A DNA stretch of 64,000 nucleotides from Proteromonas lacertae (GCA_002245135.1 NGBS01000010.1:1-64000); one strand, 5' to 3'; shown: positions 12,960-27,317, numbered from the stretch's first letter. Made by a program: numbers and translations. Notes: a model not told the origin generated them from the letters alone.

Positions 12960-15900
12960 TTAGAGGTAATCTAAAATGTCACTGACATCTTCTGAAACAT
13001 TATTATTTGACTCTAATTTCTGTTGATCAGTATTTTCAGAAGAACTGATGGAAACTCCATCACCTGGTGTTAATTTCTGCTTATCCACTAATGAATAATT
13101 CATACTGTTATTTAATTGCGATAACAGATTCTGAGTCTGTAAACTGTTTTCTAAATAATCAACTCCACATTCAGACGATGAATTTTTGTTGCTATTCTTT
13201 TCAATTGAAGATGAAGATGATAATGATGATGATAATTGTTGTGGAATTAATATATGCTGTGTTTCTGTCTGTGAAACGAGTTGAGTAGGCATATTATACA
13301 TTTCATCATCATCATTATCACTTATTTCAACTTTATTCTTAATTTCATTTATTTTTTGATTGTCATTGACTATCTTTTCTTGTGGAAATAATGGTGGAGA
13401 TTCTTCTTCTTCTTCTGTTTCACTATTTTCATGATTATTATTATTATTATTATTAGGTGATTGTAATTGTTTTTTTATCTTCGCTTTTTTTTCTATTTCA
13501 TCTTTAATTGTAGTGATTACTATAGATTTATCTGTTGAAAAACTTTCATCCTTTTCATTAGAAGATGAAGCTTTACTCTCATTCTTTGGTTTATTATCCA
13601 TAAATATATCACTTTCAATAGATGATGATAATGAACTTTTAGTTGATTGTGTATCATCTGGAGGAATAAATATTGGCTTAGATTCACCAGAATTTGTCTT
13701 TATTTTCTTTGTTACAGGATTTGAATCAATGATGATTTCATCTTCTGTTTCATCTCCATCACTTTCAATTAAAATCATTTTTCTTTTTTTTCCTTTTTCT
13801 TCTTCAACATCATTATTATTCTTTACATTTATTATTTCATTACCAGAATCATCTGAATCTTGAAATAAAGCATTATGTTCCATCACTCTTATATTATCAG
13901 AACCTTCATTTTCATCCAAAACTATAAACAATATAAATAGTTTAAGTGTTATATATATACAATCAAGTAAATCTTGAGAACTTTTATCACTGAATGGCTT
14001 AGACATATTATCAGCATTATTCAATATACTAAAGTCAATCAACGATTCCTCCATATCTAATTCATCATCTTTTACTTTATTATCTTCACTCTTTTTTACA
14101 CCAACTTCCTTTTGAAATTGTTCTATAAAACCATTTGGATTATAACTGAATAGATTCTTTACACCAAATAATTTTCCATATTCTGATGGAACTCCAGAAA
14201 CTGCGTTAAATATTCTCTTTTGGTTCATATGTCCTTCTGTTGCAACAGCTGCTAATTGTTGTTTATAAACTTGTCTATAATAAGTAATTTCTTCTATTGT
14301 ACCAGTACTAATTAATCTATAAACAGTTACGTCTTTATTTTGACCAATACGATAAGACCTATCTTGAGCTTGAATATCCCAAGCTGGATTCCAATTTGGA
14401 TCAAATATAATGACTATATTTCCACCAGTTAGATTCAATCCAACACTATTATAACAATAAAATAACATATTAATATCATATATATATACCCTCCTGCTTT
14501 AGTAGAAATCAACATAATAAATGGATCTTTATTAGTATTAAACTGATTAACAATATCTATACGACTTTTACTAGACATTGATCCATCAATCCTACCATAT
14601 GTATAACCTTCATTAATAATTGCATTTTGAATTATATCTAATAAATGAGTAGAATTACTGAATAACAAAACCTTTGTTTTATTCAACCTTGCTCTTTTCA
14701 ATAATATACATAATGTATCTAATTTTCCACATCTTTGTTTTTCTGTTTTATAAAAAGGTGAGTTGTTATTATCACTTATTTTGATATTTAACAAACGATT
14801 AATAAAGTCATTTGCTTTATTTTGCATTTCTACAGTATCATTTGAATTGGACTTTAATAAATCAATATGATTGGCTATTTTCTGTAATACAGAAATACAT
14901 GGGTAAGAAATACAAAAAGGACATCTATTAATACAATATAATACAATGTATTTATGTATATATATATACTTTTTACATAAATCATCTTTATGATACCAAC
15001 TCCAAATAACACTCTTTTCATTCAATTTATCAATATCACTAACATCATAACAACAATCTTTACCTTTCTTTCCTGATTTACATATACAATTATCATTGTG
15101 ATATAATATCAAACCATAATCAAAGCTATTAATTACTTTTTCATATATTTCCTGTTGAATACTTCCTAACTTACAAAACACTACAATATCTCTTTTATTT
15201 GGTAATTTATCTTTCAATACAGTGGATTTATCTCTTCTTAAATAATATTCATTTAAAATATTCAATAATTCTTTTGTTTTTTCTTTTCCTTTATTTAATT
15301 CTTCTTTTGATGCAGTTTTCTTTCTCGCCTTCTTTATAGGAGTTGCATAATGGAAATCAAAATAATCTTTATCGTGTAAAATACCAGGAACAATTATATT
15401 CAATAAACACCACAATTCTATTGGATCATTTTGAATTAATGTTCCAGTTAAACCATATTTCAAAGGAGTTATGAATTTCAAACAACATTTTGATATTTCT
15501 GATTTGTGGTTTTTAAGTGTATGAAACTCATCCATTATTATCATTTCCCAATCGATATTATATATTATATCACTAATAAATAAATTAATTAAAAAAATGT
15601 AATAATATAAATACTCTGCTAATCGAATAGATGAATAACTACCAATCAATACTTCCAATTCATTATCTTTTGCTGTATATAAGATATCTCTCTTTTCTTC
15701 TTCATTTCCTTTTAATATAAATACACTGAAGCATCCCCATTTATTCAATTCTTTCATCCATTGTTCTACTATTGAAGCTGGACATATGATTAAAGTTGGT
15801 TTTTGATGTTTCATTATTTTATCTTTTGATAATAAACCTGTCTTTTCATAAACAATCCATAGAAATGCAATTATTTGAATTGTTTTACCTAAACCCATAT

Positions 15901-16163
15901 CATCTCCTAATATTCCTCCTTTTTTGTTGATATATAAATTATATAACCATTTTATTCCTTCTCTTTGATAATCTCTTAAATATTGATTAATTATTCCTGG
16001 TAAAACTCTGTTATTAGAGAGTTGTAGATCAACACATGGATCTGATGGCGGATCATCTATTGCTGGATAATCAAATGAATTCTATATTGACATTATTACA
16101 TTCTAGATATACATTTTTAGTCAATTTTTCTGCTGATCTTAAAACAGATGGTGATGGAGTTCT

Positions 16164-16234
<71 letters not shown>

Positions 16235-16497
16235 TAGATAAAGATTGCGATATTGATTTTGATAATTTCTATATACAAATATTCTTCTAAAAATACAAAT
16301 GTTGAAAAAAGCATTAATGGAGTTTTCTTATCATCTTCTTCCAATATATGATCCATATTACAAGAATCTGCTTCTTGTGACTCTTGTGGTGTATTATTTA
16401 TTGAAGAACTTAACAGTGCATCTGGATCTAATTCTGAAGATTGGGTCAAGTCTTTTGACACTTCTAACAACTTTTTAAGCCTTTCTAATGCCGACAT
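12960..16497 (-). CDS. ERCC6L2: SNF2-family ATPase ERCC6L2
   Basis: Rad26-like SNF2 DNA translocase implicated in double-strand-break repair and transcription-associated repair. The signature [15 protein letters not shown] leads into Walker A DDMGLGKT, Walker B DEFH (DEAH box variant), motif [12 protein letters not shown], and a C-terminal helicase lobe with [28 protein letters not shown] and [18 protein letters not shown]. After it comes the ERCC6L2-type [15 protein letters not shown] segment, then a long acidic, Ser/Asn-rich tail. The N-terminus has a tract of about 23 aspartates coded by GAT repeats. Short introns (28-50 nt) split the ATPase core. Start at the ATG reading [11 protein letters not shown]. 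It is divergent from FANCI, suggesting shared regulation of repair genes. Confidence 0.85.
16164..16233 (-). repeat. (GAT)n microsatellite coding poly-Asp
   Basis: About 23 perfect ATC/GAT triplets, read as aspartate in the ERCC6L2 frame on the minus strand. The plus-strand reading as poly-serine is a shadow. Confidence 0.9.
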
Positions 16498-16614
16498 CAA
16501 CACATATACAAGACTTCTTGAGTTTTTTAAAAATCAAAAAGCTTGATTTGATAGATTCAAATCTATTTTGACTCAAAAATTTTAAACCTGCAAAATACCG
16601 CCAAAGTAGAATAA
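16498..16614. promoter_or_regulatory. Shared ERCC6L2-FANCI intergenic region
   Basis: The 117 bp between the two start codons are the only sequence available for promoters of both DNA-repair genes. They contain T/A runs and two copies of a TTGA/TCAA-rich stretch around 16530-16575. No known element was identified. Confidence 0.4.
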
Positions 16615-19600
16615 ATGGAAGAAGAACTGATTGAAAGACTTCAAACACTCATAGATACAGAAGAACCAATCTCTTTATCCCAAACATCATATTCAGTAAC
16701 CTCTACAGCAAATAATGTAATTCATATTCTGTTATTATCAATAGTTTGAAGATTTAATAAGTTCTTATACAAGAGAGGAAATTGTAAATGCTGTTATTGA
16801 AGCTTCAAAAAAGAAGGTGAAAAATTTTGTGCTTACGTAAGAGCTATATTTATTGGATTATCTCCAACAAATCCAAAGTCATTGCATCTAAGAGTTGAAA
16901 TTATAAAATGTATTATTCATTTATTCATGACATTTTCAATCCCTCATATTGACTCTTGTCAAGAGAAATCATCTCTATCGATATTAAACTATATTCTATT
17001 CGAATTGAATTTATTTCCAAGAGATTATTTACCTTCAATAATGTCAGCTTGGTTAGATGATTTACCAAATATACCAAACGATTCACAATCAGATTATGGG
17101 TATAATGAATATTTAGTAATTATGTTTAGAATGGATGAATTAATGGAATTTTTACCAAAAATACTCAATTCAATACCAAATGAATCAGTATTACATGTAA
17201 AAGAGGATGTAGATGTAATTTATGATAATTTATATGGTAAAGATTACAAAGTATACATGCTTATGATATATATCGTTATAGAATATGATAATTGAAAAGA
17301 TATGTTCAAATCCTTGGTCACCTATCATATTACGTGGTTTAATCAATGGAATTAGAGATTTAATACTTCCAGAAGATCAATTTAGACAATTATTAAAGAG
17401 AATATTTGTGACATTTCTACAATGTGAATTAAATGTAATACCAACTATGATATCTACATTATTATTGAAAAATATGTGTAGTATATAAATATATAATTAT
17501 GTATATATTGTAATAGTTACTGAAATATTTGAATCAATAGAAATTCTGTTAGAAAAACTAAAAATTAAGTATTCTGAAGAAGGTAAAATATTAATAGAGT
17601 ATAAATACTTTACTTCTTTACTCATTGATTCATTATTCTTTACAATCAGACAAAATGGTGGTTTAGGTAAGAAATATATCAATTTTATAATCAAAGACAA
17701 TTCTATTATTTCATTATTTGATATTACATTACTATTATCATTATTGAATGATGAATCTTTCCAGAAACAAATTATGAAATATATTCTCACACAAATCTCT
17801 CTAAGTATCGAATTAGATATATATCAAATCTATTATGACTCAATGAACAAATTACAAATAGAAATTAATACAAATTCAAATAGAAACAGATTAAATGAAC
17901 TATTAATGAATATATTAAAGAACTTATCACCTGATGATGAAAGTATATTATCATCCTTCACATTTTTGAGTTTGAATATTATTAAATATGATAAACCAGT
18001 AACAGATTGTATATTCTATAATTATATTTATTTTTATAGTACCAAAGCAGTATTTATTAGAATATAAAAGATCAATAATCAACTATGGAAGTGACTTAAT
18101 AATAACATTATTTCAACTATATCCTAAATCACGTCAATATATATTAAACCAACTAATATCAACTATAATAATCAACGATTCAACTGTTTTACAAACTGTT
18201 CAAATACTTTCAAAATTAATAGTTAATAATGAATCAATAATGATTGAACATATTCCAATAATCAAAGAATTAATCGAAAATATTTCAAGTTTAACTTTAC
18301 CAGTAGCAACTATTATATTACAGAGTTTACAGTTGTTATTACAATATAAAACAGATTTAGTGGACTTCTTAATTGTTATATTAAAGAAATTATTACTAAA
18401 TCGAAATTTAACAGGAAGACTAATCGGAATTGAAGGTTTAATGATATTATTAAAAAGTTATGGTGATGAAATATCATTAAGTCAAGTGGTTTACACTCAA
18501 TGTATTATATCAAAAGGAACATTTTCAAAGGAAAATCATTTATACCAAGAGATTATCGGATATTTAAAGAGATGTTTAAGCCAACAATATGAAGTAAGAT
18601 TGAAAGTTTATAAAGACTTAGTAAGTTTGTATTCTTCATCGCCCAATTTGAGAGAATCTATTTCTACTATCTATGTAGAAGCATTGAAAACATATATGAA
18701 TAATAATAATAGTAAAGATGAATGTATATTGATCTTAACAAAGTGTTTAAATGGAAGTAAGATTATTGAGCCATTAGATGTGTTGTTAAATAGTATAGAA
18801 AAATGTGCAATTGAATATATAAACACAATGAATAATGATGATAAAGATATTCAAATGGAACAATTTCTATTACCAAATCTTATATTAATAATTGAGAAAA
18901 TATCATCAACAGAGTTGATAGATTTCAATTTAGATAAAACGAGAGATTTCAGTAAGAATACACATGAAGGTGAAAGCAATTTACATTTAGTTACTTTATT
19001 ATCTTCTATCTTACATGGATTTATGGATTTTGTATTATTAGATGATAAGAATTATACATTTGCTCAAAAGAAACAATATTTACATTCTTTTTTTACACTA
19101 ATTAATGTATAGTTCTTCTTTAATATTATTATATCTATTAGAATATCAAACATATTATATCAATATCTTCATCATCTTCAAAGAAACTTCAAAATAGTCA
19201 AAAACCAAATAATAATAAAGGAAGAAGCAATCAGAATAATATCGTTCTACCAAACAGTTTCTTCTCATTGAAAAGTATAGCAAAAGCATTTGAATATATT
19301 CTAAGTAATGTATAAAGATAATAATAATTATTATAATTTTTATGAATAGGAAGTTGAACAAAATGATATAATCTCCTCTGAATTAGAAATTTATTTATTA
19401 CAACAATCCAATATTCAATTACAGCAGTTATTATCATCATCAGATATTGAATATATTCGATCACATTATCAAAATGCAGTTGAGCAATGCAATATATTAG
19501 GAAAATACTATACACAGCTAATGAAGAAATATGAAGTGAGTGATGAAAAGAAGAGTAAATCGCCTTTAACATTGATATTATTATCATTGGAATATTCAAT

Positions 19601-21217
19601 AAAGATTATAATCAGTGGTCCAATTTCAAAGGATTTAGTTTGCCACTGAATTATCTGAATTCTTTACGAATAGTTTTGAAGAAATAATAGAGTATATTTT
19701 AATATAATTATTTTGTATATATATAGTGATAGTAATGAATCAGAAATAATGTCAGACATAACTGAAAGAACAATTTGTCATTTTTGTACAATAATACAGA
19801 AATGTATTGAAACGAATCATTACCTATCAGCAGAAACACTTTGTTCAACTACAATCATACTATTTCCATATATTTCATCCACAACTATATCTGAACATTT
19901 CAAATGGATTATGAGCATTATATTGAATAATAAACTATCTAAATTACCATCTCCATTACTCAAATCATTCTCAATGTTTTTCAATACACTCTCTAATAAG
20001 GTTGATTCTTTGGAATATTATAATAAAATAATTCATAAAATCACCAGTAGTAGTGGTAAAGATGATGAATTATATGAATTAGCTATGAATTACAATGATT
20101 TGATTGATAATTTCTCACACTTTATATTATGTTGTTATTGGAATTATACATTCATTATTAATCTGCCAACAATACCAAACGATAGTAATAATGATGAAGA
20201 AGAAACAAGTAACAATAATAACCAACAATATAAAGGTTTGATCACTGAAAGGAACTTTAGAGAAAAATTTATACTAAATACACTTCAAAATATAGTCAAA
20301 GCAATCACTCCACTTATATCTACTCCTGACTGTTTAACTTCTTATACAAACTTGTTTAAAATATTAAAATGCATTTATCAATGTTCAATGAAATCAATTC
20401 AATTGTTCTGTAGTCATTCACATTTTGTATATTTATATATATATATGTTTAGAATGAATTAGAAATTATTCAATTATTAAAGACTATTAGACATATGACT
20501 CCTTCAGTATATACATTAATATCAAATTTAAACACAAATGCAAAACGAACTGGTAGAATTCAAAGACTAAAAGAATCATCAGTGTCAAAGCAAGCATCAC
20601 TTATACCTAATTTGATTGAAGCCATTGAAGCATATGATTCTGTATTGATTAAAATAACAAAATCTCAACATTTTGATATATCTAAATACACATATAGAGG
20701 AACATCTAGGGATTTTCAAATATATAAAAACAAGTTAGAAGAATCAAAACAAAATGAATCAAATAATGATGAAAAAAATGATACAAGTTGCAGTGTGGAT
20801 GATTTAAAGAAAAAGAAAAGGAAGAGAGATGGAAAAGAGGTTAATAAGAATAAGAATAAAATTGAAGTAGTTGATAATGACGATGATGAAGATGAAGATA
20901 ATGTTTCTTTAAATAAATTACAAGCAAAAACATCTCTACCGAAAGAAATATCTTCTAAACAAAGTAAAAATATGGAAGAAGAGGAGGAAGGGGAAGATAT
21001 CACGATATCTGAAGGAGATGAGGAAGAAGAAAATTTGGAGGAAGAAAATGATGAATTAGTGGTATTAGAACATATCCCTAAGAAAACAGAAAGTGAAGAA
21101 GATGAGAATTTAGAAGAAAGTGAAAATGAAGAAAATGAGGGAGAAGAAGATGATGATGAAGATACTGTCGATGAAGATTTGCCTTTAAATTCACTAAAAA
21201 AACGTAAAACGAATTAA
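16615..21217 (+). CDS. FANCI: Fanconi anaemia group I protein (FANCI)
   Basis: Partner of FANCD2 in the clamp loaded on DNA at interstrand crosslinks. Helical-repeat protein of about 1,400 codons in many exons. Family segments include YVRAIFIGLSPTNPKSLHLR near the N-terminus, RGLINGIRDLILPEDQFRQL in the middle (compare FRGLIxGxRDLxLPEDQF) and, near the C-terminus, KQASLIPNLIEAIEAYDSVL and RGTSRDFQIYK (compare the FANCI STSRDFRI segment). The long acidic tail after about 20740 has Lys-rich blocks and is extended compared with animal FANCI. The usual monoubiquitination-site lysine was not located. One frame step at the A6 run 16807-16812 breaks exon 2 unless a base is missing there. Confidence 0.85.
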
Positions 21218-21310
21218 TATTTAAATTATTATATAGAATTATCTGTTTTTACGAATTAATTATATTAAAATGATTTTCTTCCTGATAATAACTGCTCTAA
21301 TATTGTATCA

Positions 21311-22343
21311 TCAGGCACTATATTCATTTGCTTGTAAAGCAGTAGTAACATTTGAATTAATCACTATTTCATTAGAATTTCTCTGAACTTTGAACGATTG
21401 AGATATAGTGCTTAAAGAATTGTGAGTTATTCTCATTTGAATCATATTCAGAATAAAAAATGGAATTTGATCCTCGTTCTTTATATATTGTAAAGTATTA
21501 TGTAATTTAACCTCTTTTCCATTACACATCATATTATACTCAAAACTAATACACTTACCTGATATATTATCACCAATTAAAGTAGATATATAATAATAAA
21601 ACAATGACAAATCTTCATTTGGAACAATTAAAAAAACAGATTGATTTATAATACTTTCATAAGGTTTATTAAATATTCTATACATAAATAAATAAATTAT
21701 TATTAATTGAATTATACAAACAAAACTGATTATTGCAGTCTGTTATTAATCCATTTATTGAGATAATAGCTGAAGGAATTGAACAGAATTTAAATGTATC
21801 ATAATAATCTAATTGATATTCACTACTTCTACTATTCTTTAACTCCATATATCTATTATTTATTTGCTCCTTCAGCTGTTTTATATTGTTTTCTGTTTCT
21901 AATATAAAAGAACATGTTGAGTCTAAAACACTTAATTTATCGGATCTTTTAAGCTTATTATTCATCTATATTGGTATGTTTATACAAAAATACTTCAAGT
22001 ATATTTTTCAATGACTCGATTTTGTCTTTTAGATTTTTGATTCTTCTTTTTTCTATTTCATTGTGATCTTATAAATAAAATAACAACAATAAATATACTA
22101 GACTTTCTTTTATTCAAATATTCTGAACTACAGAGAATAAATTGTGCATTAATACTGTTCAGCCTCTTCTTCTTCCTCTTCCTCTTCCTCTTCTTGTTTC
22201 TGGGGAACATCAATTTTATTCATTACAATATCATCTGAATTACTATAAGAAGATGGTAGATTGTATTTGAATCTTTCTGTAAGAACACTATCAAAGTTCC
22301 TATTTGTCATATTCTCAGATTGCTTCTGTAAGCTATCATCCAT
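21311..22343 (-). CDS. bHLH-PAS-like transcription factor
   Basis: DNA-binding regulator, four or five exons. The N-terminus has an acidic poly-Glu stretch. The basic region HNEIEKRRIKNLKDKIESLK has the His, Glu and Arg residues of E-box-binding bHLH proteins. A 28-nt intron lies in the loop, and helix 2 reads KRSDKLSVLDSTCSFILETE followed by a short leucine/coiled stretch (NNIKQLKEQINNRYMELKN). A PAS-like domain follows (IPSAIISINGLITDCNNQFC ... FLIVPNEDLSLFYYYISTLI). About 300 residues in total. Target genes and ligands are unknown. Convergent with FANCI, about 90 bp between stops. Confidence 0.7.
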
Positions 22344-22690
22344 TTATCTTTTAATCTAAAAAAAACTCAAATTTCAAAATTGGTTTATGTGAATATTTAC
22401 CCAAAAATATCCGTTACACTATTATAAAAAGCCTTTATAATAACAAATAGAAAGAAGAAATACAATAATGCACTATAAATTCAATATCTTATCTATCCAA
22501 ATATCTAATTTTAGATAAACATAAGTATAAACATGAGATTATCACAAAAATGACAATTGATTGATATTCAACATTTGATACTCACAGCGAAGTCAATTGT
22601 TTCTTTCAAGTTCAAATAACCCAATTGACTATAACAATAACAATAAAATTCCAGCTAAGCTTCCTACTGGATTATTTTTTAACAATTTTT
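22344..22690. other. Intergenic gap
   Basis: Upstream flank of the bHLH-PAS gene and downstream flank of the CRN/RHS-like gene. AT-rich, no open frame with protein-like composition, no RNA gene or repeat recognised. Confidence 0.5.
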
Positions 22691-25600
22691 TCATTTTTTC
22701 ATTTCTATTTTATCATTTATCTCAAAAAGTCTATCACATACCATCTTTTTTATTCTTTCAGATATAAATGTAAGACGATTGGACGTAATAATACCATTTT
22801 CATCTTCATGCGTATCATAAATCAATACATAATCATAGTTACCTTTTGAAAATGGAGATTTATTTATACCTTTAATTATTTCTTCCATTATTACCTCGTT
22901 GTTTTTATTATTAATTGAAGCATTTATATAATTTTCACTGTCTTTATCATAATAGAAACCAATAACACCTTTATATAATGAATATTTTTCTTTATACACT
23001 TCTTTCCACTTGTCATATTTATTTTTAAGGAATAATATTTGTGATTTGTTAGAATTTATTTCAGTACTATTTGTAAATCCTTTATACCTACTGTTAAGTT
23101 CAATGTCATTCAATTTTATAAGTTTAATACACTTTATTTCTCCAACTTTCTCTAGTTCTTCTTGCGTTAATTGAGGTATATACATTATTAATGGACATCT
23201 TTTACTTTGAAATGTATTATATTCTTCTTTAGATGGATTAGCTAATAAGATTATCATCTTTGCATCTGCATAATCATCTTCACCAATTACAACTTCATCA
23301 GATATTACGATTTGAACATTACATACACTTTTAAAATAATCACGATTATCTTTACCTTCATCATCTAAATGCAATATACTGACATTATCTTGGTATTTTT
23401 CATGAATATATTCTATAATAATATCAGCAAACTTTGACTTTCCTATTTTACTTTGACCAAATTTCAAATAATTTCTTTGATTATAATAAATGAAATTAAG
23501 ATTTTTGGGAAAAATAGTATTCAACATTTTATAATAACAATCTCTCATCAAAAATACTCTTTTACTATGTATATACACATCCATTGGTGATAAAACTATT
23601 GTCTTTACATCCCAATTTTGTTGTTCATTATGATTAATATCTACCATTTCTCCTTCTTGTTTACTATCATCTTTATCATCTTCTTCACTTTCATCAACAT
23701 TTTCTTCTTCTAGTGATTCAGATATTGCTTCTGATGGTTGGGATTGTTGCTTAAATATAGGTAAAGTAAAAAAAAACTTTTACTTCTCTATTTTGTATTA
23801 TACAATATTTAAACTCGCCACTTTCATTCATATAGTATTTCTATTTAATTATAAATATAAAAAATATATATACTCTTATAGATTCTTTTAATTTTTCTTT
23901 TGTTTCATCATCATTCTTAACTTTTTCTTTATCTAGTAATACTTTTATAAACACTCCGTTCATTATCAAATCAAAGTAATTATTTTCATCCAATATATAA
24001 AACACTGAATGTAAGAATTTTGGAGGATGATAAACTGGAACATATAACTCAGAGTTCATTTCAAAATGAGAATTTTTAAAGTTTAATTTAATTATACCAG
24101 TACTTAGTTCATACGCTATTATCTGTTTTAATGCCATTCTTCTCATGTATTTATCATTAGTCGATGTATAATATTCTTCAACCTTGTGATATTCTTCTTC
24201 ATCTTTTGGTGGATTAAATTTACAAACTATATATCTTTCTATATCTTCAGAAATGAATTTTAATTTTCTTTCTGGTTCTAATATTATTCTTCTAACATCA
24301 TTATCCCATACTTGTTTTAAATCATATTTTACTATGATGTTAGATAATTCTTTCAATTTATTTTTTCCCAGATAATCATTTACAAACTGAATATAACCTG
24401 TTGTTCCTACTACACTATCTATCAACTGCTTATAATATTCCCAATAATCACTATTATAGTTATAGTTATACAAATAATGGTAATATATTTGTCGAGGAAT
24501 ATTACCATATTTTTCACATATTATATCAAATTTATTATTTTTATTATAACCAATACAGTTTACAAACCATTCTTCAATTTCTGTTTTATTTAAAGAATCA
24601 AAATATAATTCTTTACAACTATCTTTATATTTACTATTATTATCTGGATCAGGTGAACTGATTGATATTACTGTGTTACTTTCATCAAACTTATAATTAT
24701 AAGTATCAACTATTATCAATGAATCATAAATATTACCTGGATGTATTTTGCTTTTAAATAGTATATATTCTCCATTAATCTTTTCAAATTTGTAGATTCT
24801 GGCTTTTTCTTTATCTCCATCTCTCTTCCCTTTAATGAAATATATGATACTCATGTTTTTATATGCATTCAAAACATAATAATTAATACCAATACCTACA
24901 TCTTCTTCTTTTACTTCAATTACATCTGTTATTTTATTTAAATCATCTACTATATTAACAACTCTTTTTCCCAAATCTTCTATAGTTTTTTTAAAACCAT
25001 CTTCAATTTCTTTAATTTCACTAGTAATTTCTTTTTTCGTTTGTTTATATAATTGTATTGATTCATTCATTTTCTTTATATTCACCAATCTGTTTATTAT
25101 TCTTTCTGTTATTACTCTTTTACATATAACATCATCATCATTTATATTTTTTCTTTTTATCCAATTTTTCAATTGAATTAATTCTTTATTATCAATTACT
25201 TTAACAGCTTTGTTCAAATTATCTATTTCGTTTATATTTGTATTATTCTCTTCTCTACAACCTATTATCATCTCATCTCTATTGCATTTAATATGTATTT
25301 CTTTATCATCATATATTTTTAATATATATACATATCGTTTGTGTATGTATAAATCACCATGATTATCTTTTTTATTATCTGTTGTTTTAATCCTATTAAT
25401 CTCTGTTTTAATATCTTTTTTCAAATCATGAATCATTGTTTCATCTTGTCTTATATCTTTTTCAAGTTGTTCTATTACAATATTCAAATCATCAATTCGT
25501 TTATCTTTTTTAGTATATAATTTCTTCAGAAATTCATCAATCTCATTTATTTCTTTAATTAACTGTTCTTTCTTCAAATAACCTTTTTCATTTGGATTAA

Positions 25601-26633
25601 AATCATATGATAAATTATTCTTAAGAAAGAAAAATAATACATATATAAAAGAGGTTTTGCCAATACCTGGCTGACCTGTAATCACTATGGAATCTATTTC
25701 ATCAAGTGATAAGAGTTTACATATATCTCGAAACATTGAATAGTAACAATCTCTTATGTAAATTAAATTCTTGGGGAATTGGAATACTTCTACATTTGCT
25801 TGTGTAAACTCTAAATATTTCTTTGTTTTACTACTTTTAACAAATTTACCATCTTCATCCATAACAAGTTTCTCAAGTTCAATTATACTCAAATTATTCA
25901 CTATTTTAACATAACTATCTGGAGAATCTAGATATTGCATATTCTTATCACCTAAGTATTTTAATAATACTTTTAAATCATTTATATCACTATTGTCTAA
26001 ATATTCTTTTTCATGATCATTTAATGTAAAATTCTCTTCTATTGTTTCTTTTATTTCTTTAATATCAATTACTTTCTTATTCTTTAATACATCTAACAAA
26101 AATACATTTATTTCATTCTTTAGATCTGCTGTTTTTTGTTTCTTTGTTATACCAAAAATTTCGCTCATAGTTCTCTTCACAGCAAATTGTTCGCGACATT
26201 TGGTTATCTCTACTTTATCATTAAGCTTATACAAAGCGAATAATGGATATATAGATGTTGATGTACTATTTATTTCTTTATATTCTGTTTTTTGTTTGTT
26301 TGTTATGATTTGTATTTCTTCTTCATTCAATTTATAAAAAACTTCATACTCATTTTCTTTAAGACTTTCATTCACTTCTAAATCATATACTTCATTTTTT
26401 TCACTATTGTAATTATAAAGACTTTCTGTATATCCAATACAAAACACATTACATTTACTAGTCAGTTTATAGCTAATGTAAAAGTAATTATAAATTTCTT
26501 TTGGACAAATACAGAATAATGTATCATCAGTATTATTTTCTACTTCTGTTTGAGTATTATCAAGAACTACAAAATTCACACTGGAACCAAATCCCCAAAA
26601 ATTGGAAATAGCACTACCCATACTATTACCCAT
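22691..26633 (-). CDS. CRN/RHS-like P-loop protein with myristoylation motif
   Basis: Roughly 1,300 residues in three exons. The N-terminus MGNSMGSAIS fits an N-myristoylation signal (Gly2, Ser6 region). Around residue 290 comes FPKNLIYIRDCYYSMF and then Walker A TGQPGIGKTSF, the arrangement known from Crinkler (CRN) and retrotransposon-hot-spot (RHS) proteins. A charged coiled coil follows. A second, diverged copy of the module lies in the last exon (VFLMRDCYYKML and FGQSKIGKSKF), after an acidic linker. The middle join is best explained by a 28-nt intron at 23750-23777 with a GTTTTT 5' site and AAG 3' end. If it is not an intron, there are two adjacent genes. Function in this organism is unknown. 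Confidence 0.6.
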
Positions 26634-27317
26634 AAATAAATAAATGCGTAAAAATAACTAACTAATGAGAAAAAAACAAAAACAATTGGAATGAATAACC
26701 AATCAAATCACACCAAATGTACCAATCAAATATACTCATTATTAATAAAGAAATTTACATTTTATAATGTAATTATTTGTGAGTTAGTAAGTGATATAAT
26801 GTGATTTTCATTTAATATTTTCTGAAATATAAATGAAAGAATAAATATACTTTCATCAGCTAAGAAAATGTATTTCCTATACACTACTCACTACCAGTTG
26901 GATTATGAAGTAAAATACTTTTGTAATACTGAATTTTGTACTGTTTCAAATATAAATCTACAAACACCAGATTTAGTAACAGCCTTATCATTTGTTTGAT
27001 ATATATATATGTTTTTATAATCAACTTTTGATATACTGCTTTTGATATTATTGTATCTATATCTGGTATTAAGATATTATTCTTTTGGCATTACAATAAT
27101 TATGTTTTCATTGCATCTTCTCTATAAACATCATTCTGGATGTTTTAAGACATTCTAAAACAGGAAACAAACTTATTCCTCTGTGCAGCATGTTTGCGCT
27201 TATTCCCCTTTATTACACATTATTATAGTATTTGTAGTTTGTTTTATAGATATGATTTAATAATGTAATAAAACATAGTAATAAAATAATAATATAGTAA
27301 TTCAATTCTTATCATTA
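26634..27317. other. Intergenic gap
   Basis: A 684-bp AT-rich stretch between the CRN/RHS-like gene and the tandem-repeat gene. A short open stretch on the minus strand near 26900-27000 (about 30 codons) has protein-like composition but no start, partner exon or recognisable motif. No RNA gene seen. Confidence 0.4.

Noticed and set aside
16036-16290. Plus-strand poly-serine protein
   Set aside because: Shadow of the GAT/ATC repeat that encodes aspartate in ERCC6L2 on the other strand.
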